33,841 nt of DNA from Chlorobiota bacterium. GTDB lineage: Bacteria; Bacteroidota; Bacteroidia; Bacteroidales; JAADGE01. The notes beneath the pieces were generated by a model that worked only from the letters and a program-made list of their open reading frames with translations, did no database searches and was not told where the DNA came from. Shown here piece after piece: positions 1 to 8,311 of the stretch; position 1 is the first letter of the stretch; each line of letters begins with the position of its first letter. The stretch spans positions 1-33,841 of the forward strand of contig JAADDR010000202.1 in the NCBI GenBank assembly GCA_013153865.1, read 5' to 3'. Made by a program: the position numbers and the translations under genes.

Positions 1-172
1 CAATTATTCGCAAATAACAGGAAATTGAAAGTTAAAGGTGTTAAAGTTCAAAGCATTACGACACAATTTGCATAAAATACCAGAACCTAAACTTGTGATG
101 CAAAAAGTAAGCAAAATGCCGGTTAAATTTTTTACTTTTATCTTCGAATAATTTATGAATTTTTCGGGTTAA
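1..172 (+). repeat. Dispersed MITE-like repeat, copy A (cut by window edge)
   Basis: One of four related intergenic copies in the window. It shares with the others the left-arm text TTGAAAGTTAAAGGTG, the central text GATGCAAAAAGTAAGC, and the right end TTTTTCGGGTTAA, which finishes at 172. The left terminus (TTAACCCC in copies B and D) lies before base 1. It sits downstream of fadE and beyond that gene's terminator, and holds no reading frame. The family name and mobility are inference; the sequence similarity is seen directly. Confidence 0.8.
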
Positions 173-233
173 GATACTTTTGTGTCCTTCTTTTTTATTT
201 TATAATTTAGTTTATAACAGAGATAAAAAACAG

Positions 234-268
234 TAAACCCTGCGGGTTTCAAAAATTCGCAGGGTTTA
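234..268 (-). terminator. Rho-independent terminator of the fad operon
   Basis: An 11-bp perfect stem (TAAACCCTGCG at 234-244 pairs with CGCAGGGTTTA at 258-268) has a 13-nt loop. On the minus strand it is followed by a run of six T. It lies about 20 bases after the fadE stop, as expected for the end of the marR-fadN-fadA-fadE transcript. Confidence 0.8.
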
Positions 269-287
269 AATTAATATCGGATTTTAA

Positions 288-2072
288 TTAAAACGGATAT
301 TTGTTTTCTTCAATCACTTTATCGGCTATTTTACGTCTTGCGGCAATTACGTTTATTCCGTCAATTTTGGTAAAACGCTTCATTCCCGTCAGCATACCCA
401 TTTTTTCGTTGCCTTCGGCAAATGAATTAATTGCATCGTCGCCGAATTTTTTAATTTTTGCGGCGGCATCATATACATAAACATCCAGCATTAATTTTTG
501 TAACTCAACTTTGTCGGCACCTTTCATGTGTTCGAGTTTTTCTACTCTGAGCATAAACGATTCGGCGGCATAAGTAAGCATAAGCATATCGGCAGCGGCA
601 AACAAGAGTTCCTGTTCGTTTTGCAATTTATCCTGATATTTCTGTGCCGCGGCACCGGCAACCATCAAAATTGCTTTTTTAAAATTTTTGATTGCTTTCT
701 TTTTAAGCTCGAAATAATCTTGTGTTGTATCGCCGAAATCGGGTATTCCCATTAATTCTTCGGCAACGGCTTTGGCAGGACCCAAAACATCAAGTTCGCC
801 TTTAAAAGCACGTTTAAGAAGTTCGCCTACCATTACCATACGGTTTATTTCGTTGGTTCCTTCAAAAATACGGTTAATACGCGAATCTCTGTATGCTCTT
901 TCAACGGGTGTTTCGGCGGAATATCCCATACCTCCGTATATTTGAACACCTTCGTCAACCACGTAATCCAAAATTTCGGAACCGAGAACTTTTGCTATTG
1001 ATGCTTCGATGGCAAATTGTCTTAAACCTTCCAATGCCGCTTTTCCTTTATCCATACCTCCGGCAATGTATCCGTCAATGGCATCGTCGATATTTTGGCT
1101 GATACGATAGCCCATTGATTCGCCGGCAAATGTTTGTATTGTCATTTCGGCTAATTTGTGTTTGATGGCGCCGAATTGAGCAATAGGCGTTTTGAATTGT
1201 TTTCTTTCATTCGCATATTGAACGGCATAAGTAATAATTCCTTTTGCGGCACCTATTGTAGCCACTCCGAGTTTTAATCTTCCGAGGTTAAGGATATTCA
1301 AAGCGATTTTAAAACCTTCGTTTCTTTCTCCGAGAAGATTTTCGACCGGAACTTTTACGTTGTTGTAATAAATTTGAACGGTAGAAGAACCTCTTATTCC
1401 CATTTTTTCTTCTTCGGCACCGATTGTAATACCGTCCCAAGCGGCTTCTACTATAAATGCCGAAAGATTTTTATCGTCTTCTATTTTTGCATATACGATA
1501 TGAACATCGGCAATTCCGCCGTTAGTAATCCACATTTTTACTCCGTTAAGGATATAATGTTTACCGTCGTCGCTTAAAACCGCTTTTGATTTACCGCTGT
1601 TAGCGTCCGATCCGGCTTCGGGTTCGGTCAGAGCATAAGCACCTATCCATTCGCCCGATGCAAGTTTCGGCAAATATTTTTTCTTTTGTTCTTCCGTTCC
1701 GTAATACAAAATAGGTAAAGTTCCTATACCCGTATGTGCCGAAAAAGCGACCGAATAAGAAAATGATTTTCCGATTTCTTCGACAACACGCATTGAAGTT
1801 ATCGTATTTTGTCCGAAACCTTCGTATTCTTCCGGAACCGAAACACCGAGCAGTCCGAGTTCTCCGGCATCTTTAACGAGTTTTTTGAGAAGTTCTCTGT
1901 CATGTTTGTCTAAATCGTCTATTTTCGGCAGAATCTGTTGCTCAACGAAATCGGAAGTCGTTTGAGCCATCATGTCTTGTTCTTCGTTAAACTCTTCCGG
2001 TATGAATACGTCTTCGTATGAGGTTTCTTTTATTAAAAATTCGCCTCCTTTTATTGTTTTTTTGTTTTCCAT
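288..2072 (-). CDS. fadE: Acyl-CoA dehydrogenase, FadE (YusJ-like)
   Basis: This flavoenzyme catalyses the first step of beta-oxidation, oxidising acyl-CoA to trans-2-enoyl-CoA and passing electrons to an ETF that is not in this window. The 594 residues hold the acyl-CoA dehydrogenase N-terminal, middle and C-terminal domains (about 30-420), followed by an extra helical C-terminal region as in the long bacterial type. The flavin/substrate signature YALTEPEAGSDA is at 146-157, and the catalytic base is E404 in IFEGTNEINR. As I remember it, the length equals that of Bacillus FadE. It is the last gene of the operon, 68 bases after fadA and just before a strong terminator. The start is an ATG. 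Chain-length preference cannot be read from the sequence. Confidence 0.93.
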   Translation of the reverse strand: MENKKTIKGGEFLIKETSYEDVFIPEEFNEEQDMMAQTTSDFVEQQILPKIDDLDKHDRELLKKLVKDAGELGLLGVSVPEEYEGFGQNTITSMRVVEEIGKSFSYSVAFSAHTGIGTLPILYYGTEEQKKKYLPKLASGEWIGAYALTEPEAGSDANSGKSKAVLSDDGKHYILNGVKMWITNGGIADVHIVYAKIEDDKNLSAFIVEAAWDGITIGAEEEKMGIRGSSTVQIYYNNVKVPVENLLGERNEGFKIALNILNLGRLKLGVATIGAAKGIITYAVQYANERKQFKTPIAQFGAIKHKLAEMTIQTFAGESMGYRISQNIDDAIDGYIAGGMDKGKAALEGLRQFAIEASIAKVLGSEILDYVVDEGVQIYGGMGYSAETPVERAYRDSRINRIFEGTNEINRMVMVGELLKRAFKGELDVLGPAKAVAEELMGIPDFGDTTQDYFELKKKAIKNFKKAILMVAGAAAQKYQDKLQNEQELLFAAADMLMLTYAAESFMLRVEKLEHMKGADKVELQKLMLDVYVYDAAAKIKKFGDDAINSFAEGNEKMGMLTGMKRFTKIDGINVIAARRKIADKVIEENKYPF

Positions 2073-2140
2073 TTTTTCTGTTTTTAATAGGACACTGAAT
2101 TATGATTATTATGTTGTTTTTACGAAAAATCCGTAATTAT

Positions 2141-3310
2141 TTACAACATCTCGAATATTCCCGCACCGCCTTGTCCGGTACCGATACACATTGTTACCAT
2201 TCCGTATTTTTGTTTACGAAGTTTCATTTCGTCAAGTAACTGAACGGTAAGTTTTGCGCCTGTGCAACCGAGCGGGTGTCCGAGAGCAATAGCACCTCCG
2301 TTTACGTTAATAATATCGGGATTTAATCCGAGTTCTTTTATAACGGCAACCGATTGCGAAGCAAAAGCTTCATTTAACTCGATTTGTTCTATATCTTCGA
2401 TTTTCATTCCGGCATGTTTCAATACTTTCGGAATTGCCGCCGTCGGTCCGATACCCATTTTATAAGGTTCTACTCCGGCAACTTGATAATCGACCAAACG
2501 TGCAATCGGAGTAAGGTTATATTGTTTCAACATTTTTTCGGAAACAACCAAAACAAAAGCGGCACCGTCGGACATTTGCGAAGAGTTTCCGGCTGTTACG
2601 CTTCCGCCTTGTTTGAAAACGGGTTTTAATCGCGCCAAACCTTCGATTGTTGATTTTCGCGGTCCTTCGTCGGTATCTACTACATATTTGCGTTTTTTTG
2701 CTTTTCCGTCTTCAAAATATGTTTCTTCGACTTCCACGGGAACTATTTGTCTTTTAAATTTGCCGTCTGCTATTGCTTTCAGGGCTTTTTCGTGCGATTT
2801 AAGGGCAAATTCGTCTTGTTCTTCGCGTGTAACACCGTATTCTTTAACAACGGCTTCGGCAGTTAAGCCCATACCGTGCCACCAATCGGGGTGAGTTTTT
2901 GAAACTGTCGGATTCGGCACGCTTCTCCATCCTCCCATGGCAATCATCGACATTGTTTCGGCACCGCCTGCAATTATCATGTCGGCTAATCCGGCGCGTA
3001 TTTTTGCCGTTGCGATTGCAATGGTTTCCAAACCGGATGCGCAATATCTGTTAACGGTAGAGCCGGGAACATCAACGGTATCCAAGCTCATTAAAGAAAG
3101 TAATCTTCCCATATTTAAACCGCTTTCGGCTTCGGGAAATGCGTTTCCTACGACTACATCGTCAATTTTATTTTTTTCGATTTGCGGAAAATCGTTCATA
3201 AGGTGCTTTATTACTGCTACGGCAATATCGTCCGGACGCGTAAATCTGAATTTACCTCTCGGTGCTTTGCCTACCGCAGACCTGTATCCGCCTACTATAT
3301 ATGCTTCCAT
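2141..3310 (-). CDS. fadA: Acetyl-CoA acyltransferase (3-ketoacyl-CoA thiolase)
   Basis: This enzyme performs the thiolytic cleavage of 3-ketoacyl-CoA to acetyl-CoA and a shortened acyl-CoA, the last step of each beta-oxidation round. The 389 residues match thiolase length. The nucleophile is C90 in NRYCASGLE, the active-site histidine is H345 in [16 protein letters not shown], and the second cysteine is C375 in [11 protein letters not shown], so the triad is complete. It lies between the four-helix-bundle gene and fadE on the same strand and is expected to be cotranscribed with fadN. A biosynthetic acetyl-CoA acetyltransferase would look similar, but operon context favours the degradative role. 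Confidence 0.92.
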   Translation of the reverse strand: MEAYIVGGYRSAVGKAPRGKFRFTRPDDIAVAVIKHLMNDFPQIEKNKIDDVVVGNAFPEAESGLNMGRLLSLMSLDTVDVPGSTVNRYCASGLETIAIATAKIRAGLADMIIAGGAETMSMIAMGGWRSVPNPTVSKTHPDWWHGMGLTAEAVVKEYGVTREEQDEFALKSHEKALKAIADGKFKRQIVPVEVEETYFEDGKAKKRKYVVDTDEGPRKSTIEGLARLKPVFKQGGSVTAGNSSQMSDGAAFVLVVSEKMLKQYNLTPIARLVDYQVAGVEPYKMGIGPTAAIPKVLKHAGMKIEDIEQIELNEAFASQSVAVIKELGLNPDIINVNGGAIALGHPLGCTGAKLTVQLLDEMKLRKQKYGMVTMCIGTGQGGAGIFEML

Positions 3311-3363
3311 ATTTTTTAATTTATTATTGTTTACTGATTATTTATTATTGTATATTGTATATT

Positions 3364-3381
3364 GATTATCGTTTATTGATT
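3364..3381. repeat. Left half of 18-bp inverted repeat around the four-helix-bundle gene
   Basis: GATTATCGTTTATTGATT is the reverse complement of 3752-3769 at 17 of 18 positions; the single mismatch would be a G-U pair in RNA. It overlaps the stop codon of the four-helix-bundle gene (3380-3382). The surrounding AT-rich gap 3318-3363 carries more degenerate copies of the same ATTATTGTTTA-type text. Confidence 0.75.
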
Positions 3382-3733
3382 ACAAGTTCTTGCTTGCGGT
3401 TTTTCTTGAAGCTATAAAAATTGCCGTTAATTCCTTTGCTTCGTTTAACAAACCGTAAACCCTTTCTTTTTTTATCAAATTTTCTTCAATTATAAATTCC
3501 GGCCAAAAAGCAGATTCGTCAACTTCTTCAACAACAATACTCATTTTTGCCGTAAAACTCTTTTTTGATTGAGCTAAAACCGTTGCTCTGTAATTTGCGG
3601 CAACCGATGTTGAACATCTGATTAATTGACCTTGTATATGAAAACCGAGTTTATTTTCGGGTAAAGAAACGGATAACTTCACACATCTGTGAGCAAAATC
3701 TTTCGTTCTTTCCAATAATTCTTTTGTTTTCAT
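3380..3733 (-). CDS. Four helix bundle protein (S23/IVP family, TIGR02436-like)
   Basis: A 117-residue, all-helical protein of the family first met inside intervening sequences of 23S rRNA and related to the Avd accessory protein of diversity-generating retroelements. Its cellular role is unknown. Seen here are the N-terminal helix (MKTKELLERTKDFAHRC), the family-typical segment GQLIRCSTSVAANYRA, then KMSIVVEEVDESAFWPEFI and a C-terminal helix (LLNEAKELTAIF). I chose the ATG at 3733; a GTG two codons upstream (3739) is possible. It interrupts the fadN-fadA pair and is flanked by an 18-bp inverted repeat, which suggests it arrived as a cassette. There is no rRNA gene and no reverse transcriptase nearby, so neither classical context applies. 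Confidence 0.85.
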   Translation of the reverse strand: MKTKELLERTKDFAHRCVKLSVSLPENKLGFHIQGQLIRCSTSVAANYRATVLAQSKKSFTAKMSIVVEEVDESAFWPEFIIEENLIKKERVYGLLNEAKELTAIFIASRKTASKNL

Positions 3734-3741
3734 ATACACTT

Positions 3742-3769
3742 AATAAACAATAATCAATAAACAATAATC
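3742..3769. repeat. Tandem 14-mer and right half of the inverted repeat
   Basis: AATAAACAATAATC occurs twice in perfect tandem (3742-3755, 3756-3769). The segment 3752-3769 forms the right half of the 18-bp inverted repeat with 3364-3381. It lies in the short gap between fadN and the four-helix-bundle gene and overlaps the fadN stop codon (3768-3770). Confidence 0.8.
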
Positions 3770-6170
3770 AATTTCTTAAAATTTTACCTTTTGTTATCAA
3801 ACTTTGCATTCTTTCGAGTGTTTTCTTTTGCATGCATAATTCTATAAATGCTTTTCGTTCGAGTTCCAAAAGATATTTTTCGGTAACTTCTGTCATTGCT
3901 TGCGATATATCTCCTCCGGACATAACATATCCGAGTTTTTCGGCGATAAGTTTATCGTGTTCGCTCATATATCCTCCGACCGTAAAGCTGTCGGCACCCA
4001 CGAGCCAGATACCGTGAACTTCTTTTCCGAGAACTTTTACGTCTCTGCGCGGAGCAGGTTGAGAGTATCCTTTTTCCACCATTTGTAATGCGACTTTTTT
4101 GGCATATGCGAGTTGGTCTGCCTGACTTACGATTACTTCGTCGATACCGGGACGTAAATATCCTAAGTCAAAAGCTTCGTAAGCCGAAGTTGACACTTTT
4201 GCCTGCCCTATTGTGAGATAACGATTAAGGAATTGATTTGTTCTTATATCGCCGTCGCGTATTTCATCACCCAAACGCAGTGCAAATTCTTTTGTTCCTC
4301 CGCCGCCGGGTATGACACCTACGCCGAATTCCACAAGTCCCATATAAGTTTCGGCATGTGCAATTACTTTATCGGAATGCATTGAAAGTTCGCATCCTCC
4401 TCCGAGAGTCATTCCGTGCGGGCATGCAATTACGGGAATTGCCGAATAACGCAAACGCATCATGGTATTTTGGAACATCTGAACGGAATAGTTAAGTTCG
4501 TCCCATTCTTGTTCTACCGCCATCATAAATATCATACCTACATTGGCTCCTGCGGAAAAATGGTCTGCTTCGTTGGATATTATAACTGCTTTGTATTCGG
4601 CTTCCGCCAAATCAATTGCTTTGTTGAGAGCTTGTAATGTTCCGGCTCCTATAACATTCATTTTAGAATGAAATTCGACGTTTAAAACACCGTCTCCTAT
4701 ATCCAAAACCGTAGCTTCTTCGTTTTTGTAAAGGACATTTGTTTCTCTCAGTATATCCAAAGAAATAATGTCTTCGCTGCCGGGAATTACTTTATAAGAT
4801 TTTGACGGAATATCGTAATATAATTTACGTCCGTTTTCGATTTTATAAAAAGATTTTATACCGTTTTCGAGCATATCGTAAACCCATTGCGCAGGTTTTC
4901 TGCCTGCTTCTTCCATTGCTTTAACCGTTTCTTCTACTCCGACGGCATCCCATGTTGAGAAAGGTCCGAGTTTCCAGCCGAAACCGGCATTTAAGGCATC
5001 GTCGATTTTGTAAAGGGCATCGGTAATTTCGGGAATACGGTTTGATGAATACCAGAAAAGTGCATAAAAAGTATCGCGCATAAATTCTCCGACTTTATCT
5101 TTATCGGACATTAATATTTTTATACGTTCGCCTATATTTTCAACACCTTTTGTTTTTTCGAGTATTTTAAATTTAGGTTTCGGGTCAACCGTATATTCCA
5201 TGGTTTCGAAATCCAAAGTCGGGAAAGTTTTTTTTCCGTCAACGATTACTTTGGTAGAGAATCCTTTTTTTGTTTTTGATCCGAGCCACCCGTTATCCAG
5301 CATTTTTTGGATATAATCCGGAACAGCGAAATATTCGTTGCCCTCATCGTTTGTGCTTTCTTTAATACCGTTTGCAACATGTATGAGGGTATCGAGCCCA
5401 ACTACGTCCGCCGTTCTGAAAGTTGCCGATTTTGCTCGCCCTATCAGTGTTCCGGTAAGTTTATCTATTTCGGTAATATTCAATCCGTATTTTTTTACGT
5501 TATTGAACAGATACATAATGGAGAAAGTTCCTATGCGGTTGGCGATAAATGCCGGAGTATCTTTTGCGTGAACGGTTGTTTTTCCGAGAAATCTTCGGGC
5601 ATAATCGCCGAGAAATTCTATAACTTCGGGGTCTGTTTTCGACGAAGGAATAATTTCGAATAATTTCAGATATCGCGGGGGATTAAAGAAATGCGTTCCG
5701 CAAAAATGTTTTTGAAAATCTTCGCTTCGTCCTTCAATCATTTTTTCGATTGAGATACCCGAAGTGTTTGTTGTTATGAGAGTTCCTTTTTTACGGAATT
5801 TTTCGACATTTTCAAAGACTTGTTTTTTAATGTCGAGACGTTCGACAACTACTTCTATAACCCAGTCGCATGTTGCTATGTCTTTAAGGTCGTCTTCGAA
5901 GTTGCCGGTTGTTATTCTTTTTGCAAATTCTTTTTTGTAAATAGGAGACGGTTTTGATTTAAGTGCGGCTTTAAGAGCATCGTTAACAATGCGGTTACGC
6001 ACTACTTTGTCGTTAAGTGTCAGTCCTTTTGCTTTTTCGGCTTCGGTCAGTTCGCGAGGTACGATGTCTATAAGTAAAACTTCGACACCGATATTCGCAA
6101 AATGACAAGCTATTCCGGAGCCCATTACTCCGGAACCGAGAACTGCAACTTTTTTAATTCTTCTTGTCAT
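3768..6170 (-). CDS. fadN: 3-hydroxyacyl-CoA dehydrogenase / enoyl-CoA hydratase, FadN-type
   Basis: A bifunctional beta-oxidation enzyme that hydrates enoyl-CoA and oxidises 3-hydroxyacyl-CoA with NAD. The 800 residues run dehydrogenase first, hydratase last, which is the Bacillus FadN order and the reverse of E. coli FadB. The NAD-binding loop GSGVMGSGIA starts at residue 12. The dehydrogenase dyad is H160 in CGTHFFNPPR and E172. The C-terminal crotonase domain (about 490-720) has ADHFSAGANVG, then GGGCELSM and GLVEFGVGVIPGGGGT, whose two glutamates are 20 residues apart, like Glu144 and Glu164 of rat hydratase. Both halves therefore look active. It follows marR by 28 bases and is the first enzyme gene of the operon. 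Confidence 0.93.
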   Translation of the reverse strand: MTRRIKKVAVLGSGVMGSGIACHFANIGVEVLLIDIVPRELTEAEKAKGLTLNDKVVRNRIVNDALKAALKSKPSPIYKKEFAKRITTGNFEDDLKDIATCDWVIEVVVERLDIKKQVFENVEKFRKKGTLITTNTSGISIEKMIEGRSEDFQKHFCGTHFFNPPRYLKLFEIIPSSKTDPEVIEFLGDYARRFLGKTTVHAKDTPAFIANRIGTFSIMYLFNNVKKYGLNITEIDKLTGTLIGRAKSATFRTADVVGLDTLIHVANGIKESTNDEGNEYFAVPDYIQKMLDNGWLGSKTKKGFSTKVIVDGKKTFPTLDFETMEYTVDPKPKFKILEKTKGVENIGERIKILMSDKDKVGEFMRDTFYALFWYSSNRIPEITDALYKIDDALNAGFGWKLGPFSTWDAVGVEETVKAMEEAGRKPAQWVYDMLENGIKSFYKIENGRKLYYDIPSKSYKVIPGSEDIISLDILRETNVLYKNEEATVLDIGDGVLNVEFHSKMNVIGAGTLQALNKAIDLAEAEYKAVIISNEADHFSAGANVGMIFMMAVEQEWDELNYSVQMFQNTMMRLRYSAIPVIACPHGMTLGGGCELSMHSDKVIAHAETYMGLVEFGVGVIPGGGGTKEFALRLGDEIRDGDIRTNQFLNRYLTIGQAKVSTSAYEAFDLGYLRPGIDEVIVSQADQLAYAKKVALQMVEKGYSQPAPRRDVKVLGKEVHGIWLVGADSFTVGGYMSEHDKLIAEKLGYVMSGGDISQAMTEVTEKYLLELERKAFIELCMQKKTLERMQSLITKGKILRN

Positions 6171-6198
6171 AATTATTTCGATTAGAGATTATTATTAA

Positions 6199-6681
6199 TT
6201 AAATATTTATTGTTTTGTTTTCTTTTATTGCCGGCAAAGATGATTTACTGTTAGCGGGATTTTCTTCGTATGCAAGTTCGTTTATTGTTTTAAGTACTTT
6301 ATAAAAAGTTTTTAAATCGGATTTATTTACTTTTTTAAGCAGTTTTTCGTTAAAATCAATTACTATTTTCTTTACGGTCTTTCTTTTTTCTATTCCGCAA
6401 TCGGTCAAAAATATTTTCATTATCCGTTTATCGTTATCATCAACTTTTTTGAAAATAAGTTTTTGATCTTCCATTTTCTTCAATACTCTGCTGAGACTTG
6501 TCGGTTCCATTCCCAAACGCTGAGCAACACGTGTTGCCGGTGTACCTTCTTTGTCAATATTTACAAGTATATATGCAATGGTTTGAGAAGTGTCGTGCTG
6601 GGCTGCCAATCTGTTATACATTTTAGTTAATGTATGCCATGTTCCTTTGATGTGAAAATCTATAGTGTCTTTCAGGTTCAT
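6199..6681 (-). CDS. MarR-family transcriptional regulator, probable fad operon repressor
   Basis: A 160-residue winged-helix regulator. The recognition region TPATRVAQRLGMEPTSLSRVLKKMEDQKLI (about 47-76, quoted in parts: TPATRVAQRL, then MEPTSLSRVLKKME) is followed by the wing with D/R-rich text DDNDKR, then dimerisation helices and a polar tail. It is the first gene of the beta-oxidation operon, and its promoter carries a 13-bp direct repeat placed to block RNA polymerase, so autoregulation and repression of fadN-fadA-fadE is a reasonable inference. The ligand might be a fatty acyl-CoA, but nothing in the sequence proves this. The start ATG at 6681 lies 29 bases after the -7 box. Confidence 0.88.
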   Translation of the reverse strand: MNLKDTIDFHIKGTWHTLTKMYNRLAAQHDTSQTIAYILVNIDKEGTPATRVAQRLGMEPTSLSRVLKKMEDQKLIFKKVDDNDKRIMKIFLTDCGIEKRKTVKKIVIDFNEKLLKKVNKSDLKTFYKVLKTINELAYEENPANSKSSLPAIKENKTINI

Positions 6682-6690
6682 TTAACGGAT

Positions 6691-6740
6691 AATTTATTAT
6701 GCATGCATTGCAAATATATAAAATTTATTATGCAAGTCAA
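6691..6740 (-). promoter_or_regulatory. marR-fad operon promoter with overlapping direct-repeat operator
   Basis: On the minus strand a TTG (6740-6738) and TATATTTG (6718-6711) are 19 bases apart, fitting the Bacteroidota -33/-7 promoter pattern. The 13-mer AATTTATTATGCA occurs twice exactly, at 6691-6703 and 6722-6734 (31 bases apart, about three helical turns). One copy is between the promoter boxes and the other is just after the -7 box. A TGCATGCA palindrome (6700-6707) overlaps the inner copy. This arrangement suits binding by the MarR protein encoded next door. The promoter boxes and repeats are seen; the protein-site link is inference. Confidence 0.65.
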
Positions 6741-6818
6741 GGATTTTTATAAAAAAGTTTGCGGTTTTGCAGGGAGAAGATTAAAAAATTACGTTCTTTT
6801 GCATTAAAATACGGCATA

Positions 6819-7433
6819 ATGATTAATATTAAAAATCTTTTTTTAAGTTTTGAAAACGAATTAATATTTGATAATTTTTCCGCAACGATAAAAGCAGGAG
6901 AAAAAGTTGCCGTAACCGGAAAATCCGGAAGCGGAAAAAGTACTTTATTAAATATTTTAGCCGGATTTGTAACAGGTTATTCCGGGGATATAGAAATATT
7001 CGAGAAAAAGTTATGCCCGGAAAATATAAGAGAAATAAGGAAAAATATAAGTTGGATGCCTCAAGATATTTCATTTCCGGTTAAAACCGTAAAAGAGTTA
7101 TTTTTTGAACCTTTTGAATTTGCGGCAAACAAACATTTAAAACCCTCGAAAAAATCGGTTTCGGATATTTTTTCATTATTTGATTTACGTTACGAATTAA
7201 CGGAAAAAAAGACAAATGAAATCTCCGGAGGACAAAAACAGCGAATTATTCTTGCAAGTTGTTTGTTGTTAAGAAAATCTCTTTTGCTGCTTGACGAACC
7301 CACTTCGGCATTAGACGAAAGAATAAAACAAAAAATTACCGATTACATATTAAGCCGAAAAAATTTAACCGTAATTGCGGCGACTCATGATGAATACTGG
7401 ATTAAAAACTCGGATAAAGTTATTGTGTTGTAA
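6819..7433 (+). CDS. fetA: ABC transporter ATP-binding protein, FetA (YbbL) type
   Basis: The ATPase of a two-gene ABC system that in E. coli (FetAB) is linked to iron export and oxidative-stress resistance. From the ATG at 6819 it has 204 residues: Walker A GKSGSGKST at 34-42, Q-loop in WMPQD near 82, signature ISGGQKQR from 135, Walker B LLLLDE at 155-160, and the switch H190. An upstream in-frame TTG (6759) would add 20 residues ahead of the conserved MINIKNLFLSF start, and I reject it. The gene diverges from marR, and fetB follows after 63 bases. Assignment as FetA rests mainly on its FetB-like partner. Confidence 0.85.
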   Translation: MINIKNLFLSFENELIFDNFSATIKAGEKVAVTGKSGSGKSTLLNILAGFVTGYSGDIEIFEKKLCPENIREIRKNISWMPQDISFPVKTVKELFFEPFEFAANKHLKPSKKSVSDIFSLFDLRYELTEKKTNEISGGQKQRIILASCLLLRKSLLLLDEPTSALDERIKQKITDYILSRKNLTVIAATHDEYWIKNSDKVIVL

Positions 7434-7460
7434 AGATTGAAAGAGATTGAAGGAGATTGA
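7431..7460 (+). repeat. Three tandem copies of a 10-mer between fetA and fetB
   Basis: The decamer AAGAGATTGA recurs at 7431-7440 (one end differing), 7441-7450 and 7451-7460, starting in the fetA stop codon. Its purine-rich copies lie 40-60 bases before the fetB start, too far for a normal ribosome binding site. It looks like slippage-generated sequence. Confidence 0.6.
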
Positions 7461-7496
7461 AAGGGTTAAAAGAGTTTAAAATATCAAAAAATCAGA

Positions 7497-8288
7497 ATGG
7501 AAAAAGTTATCGACATAAATTACTTTGAATTGTTTACGGGTTATGCATTAATGCTCATTCCCGTTTTTGTTTTTTGGTATTACAAAACCGGATTGGTAAA
7601 AGATACAATAACGGCAACCGTAAGAATGACAATTCAACTTTTACTCGTAGGGTTATATCTGGAATATATTTTTAAACTGAACAGTATTATCGTAAATACA
7701 GCTTGGGTTTTACTTATGAGCATAATTGCGTCATATACGGTAATAACCCGAAGTAATCTGAAACTCGGAATGTTTTTTTTGCCGGTAGTTTTTTCCGGGA
7801 TAATAAGTATTGCCGTAACTGATGCTTATTTTTTGGGAGTTGTGGTAAAGTTGAAAAATGTTTTTGATGCCCGGTATTTTATTCCGGTAACGGGAATGCT
7901 TCTCGGAAATACTATAAAGAACGTAGTAATTGCACTAAATGCCTTTTACAAACGAATATATGAAGAAAGCAATTATTATCGTCGTTATTTGGCAAACGGA
8001 GCATCAAAAAAAGAGGCTTTACATCCGTTTATGAGACACGCTTTAAGAAGTGCTTTTAATCCGATGATTGCCACAACGGCTATTATGGGTTTAATTTCGT
8101 TACCCGGAATGATGACCGGGCAAATTCTCGGCGGCAGTAATCCCAATGTTGCGGTAAAATATCAAATTATGTTGCTTATAACCATATTTTCTTCGGCAGT
8201 ATTAAATATTGTTTTAACTATATTTTTCTCAAACAAGTTTGCTTTCGATGCTTATGACAATCTAAAAAAAGAAATTTTCAGAAAGTAA
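7497..8288 (+). CDS. fetB: ABC transporter permease, FetB (YbbM, UPF0014) type
   Basis: An integral membrane partner of the preceding ATPase, 263 residues with about seven hydrophobic segments starting at residue 10. Family-typical stretches are visible: IPVFVFWYY at the first helix, RMTIQLLLVGLYLE, the strongly conserved FIPVTGMLLGNTIKNV, and LISLPGMMTGQILGG near residue 200. In E. coli the pair is reported to export iron; the substrate here is inferred from family only. It is convergent with ispF, whose stop is 23 bases away. The ATG at 7497 gives a normal family N-terminus. Confidence 0.88.
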   Translation: MEKVIDINYFELFTGYALMLIPVFVFWYYKTGLVKDTITATVRMTIQLLLVGLYLEYIFKLNSIIVNTAWVLLMSIIASYTVITRSNLKLGMFFLPVVFSGIISIAVTDAYFLGVVVKLKNVFDARYFIPVTGMLLGNTIKNVVIALNAFYKRIYEESNYYRRYLANGASKKEALHPFMRHALRSAFNPMIATTAIMGLISLPGMMTGQILGGSNPNVAVKYQIMLLITIFSSAVLNIVLTIFFSNKFAFDAYDNLKKEIFRK

Positions 8289-8311
8289 AACGGCAATCAG
8301 GATATTTAGAA

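Noticed and set aside
2937-3365. A 142-codon plus-strand frame over fadA
   Set aside because: It is antisense to a thiolase with a complete active site and has no recognisable domain; it is a reverse-frame shadow.
3364-3769. Diversity-generating retroelement or rRNA intervening sequence suggested by the four-helix-bundle gene
   Set aside because: No reverse transcriptase, template/variable repeat pair or 23S rRNA is present in the window.
5307-5663. A 118-codon plus-strand frame with several Cys
   Set aside because: Antisense to the conserved dehydrogenase part of fadN; no independent start signal.
6759-6818. TTG start extending fetA by 20 residues
   Set aside because: The extension is basic and unconserved, and the ATG at 6819 gives the standard ABC N-terminus.
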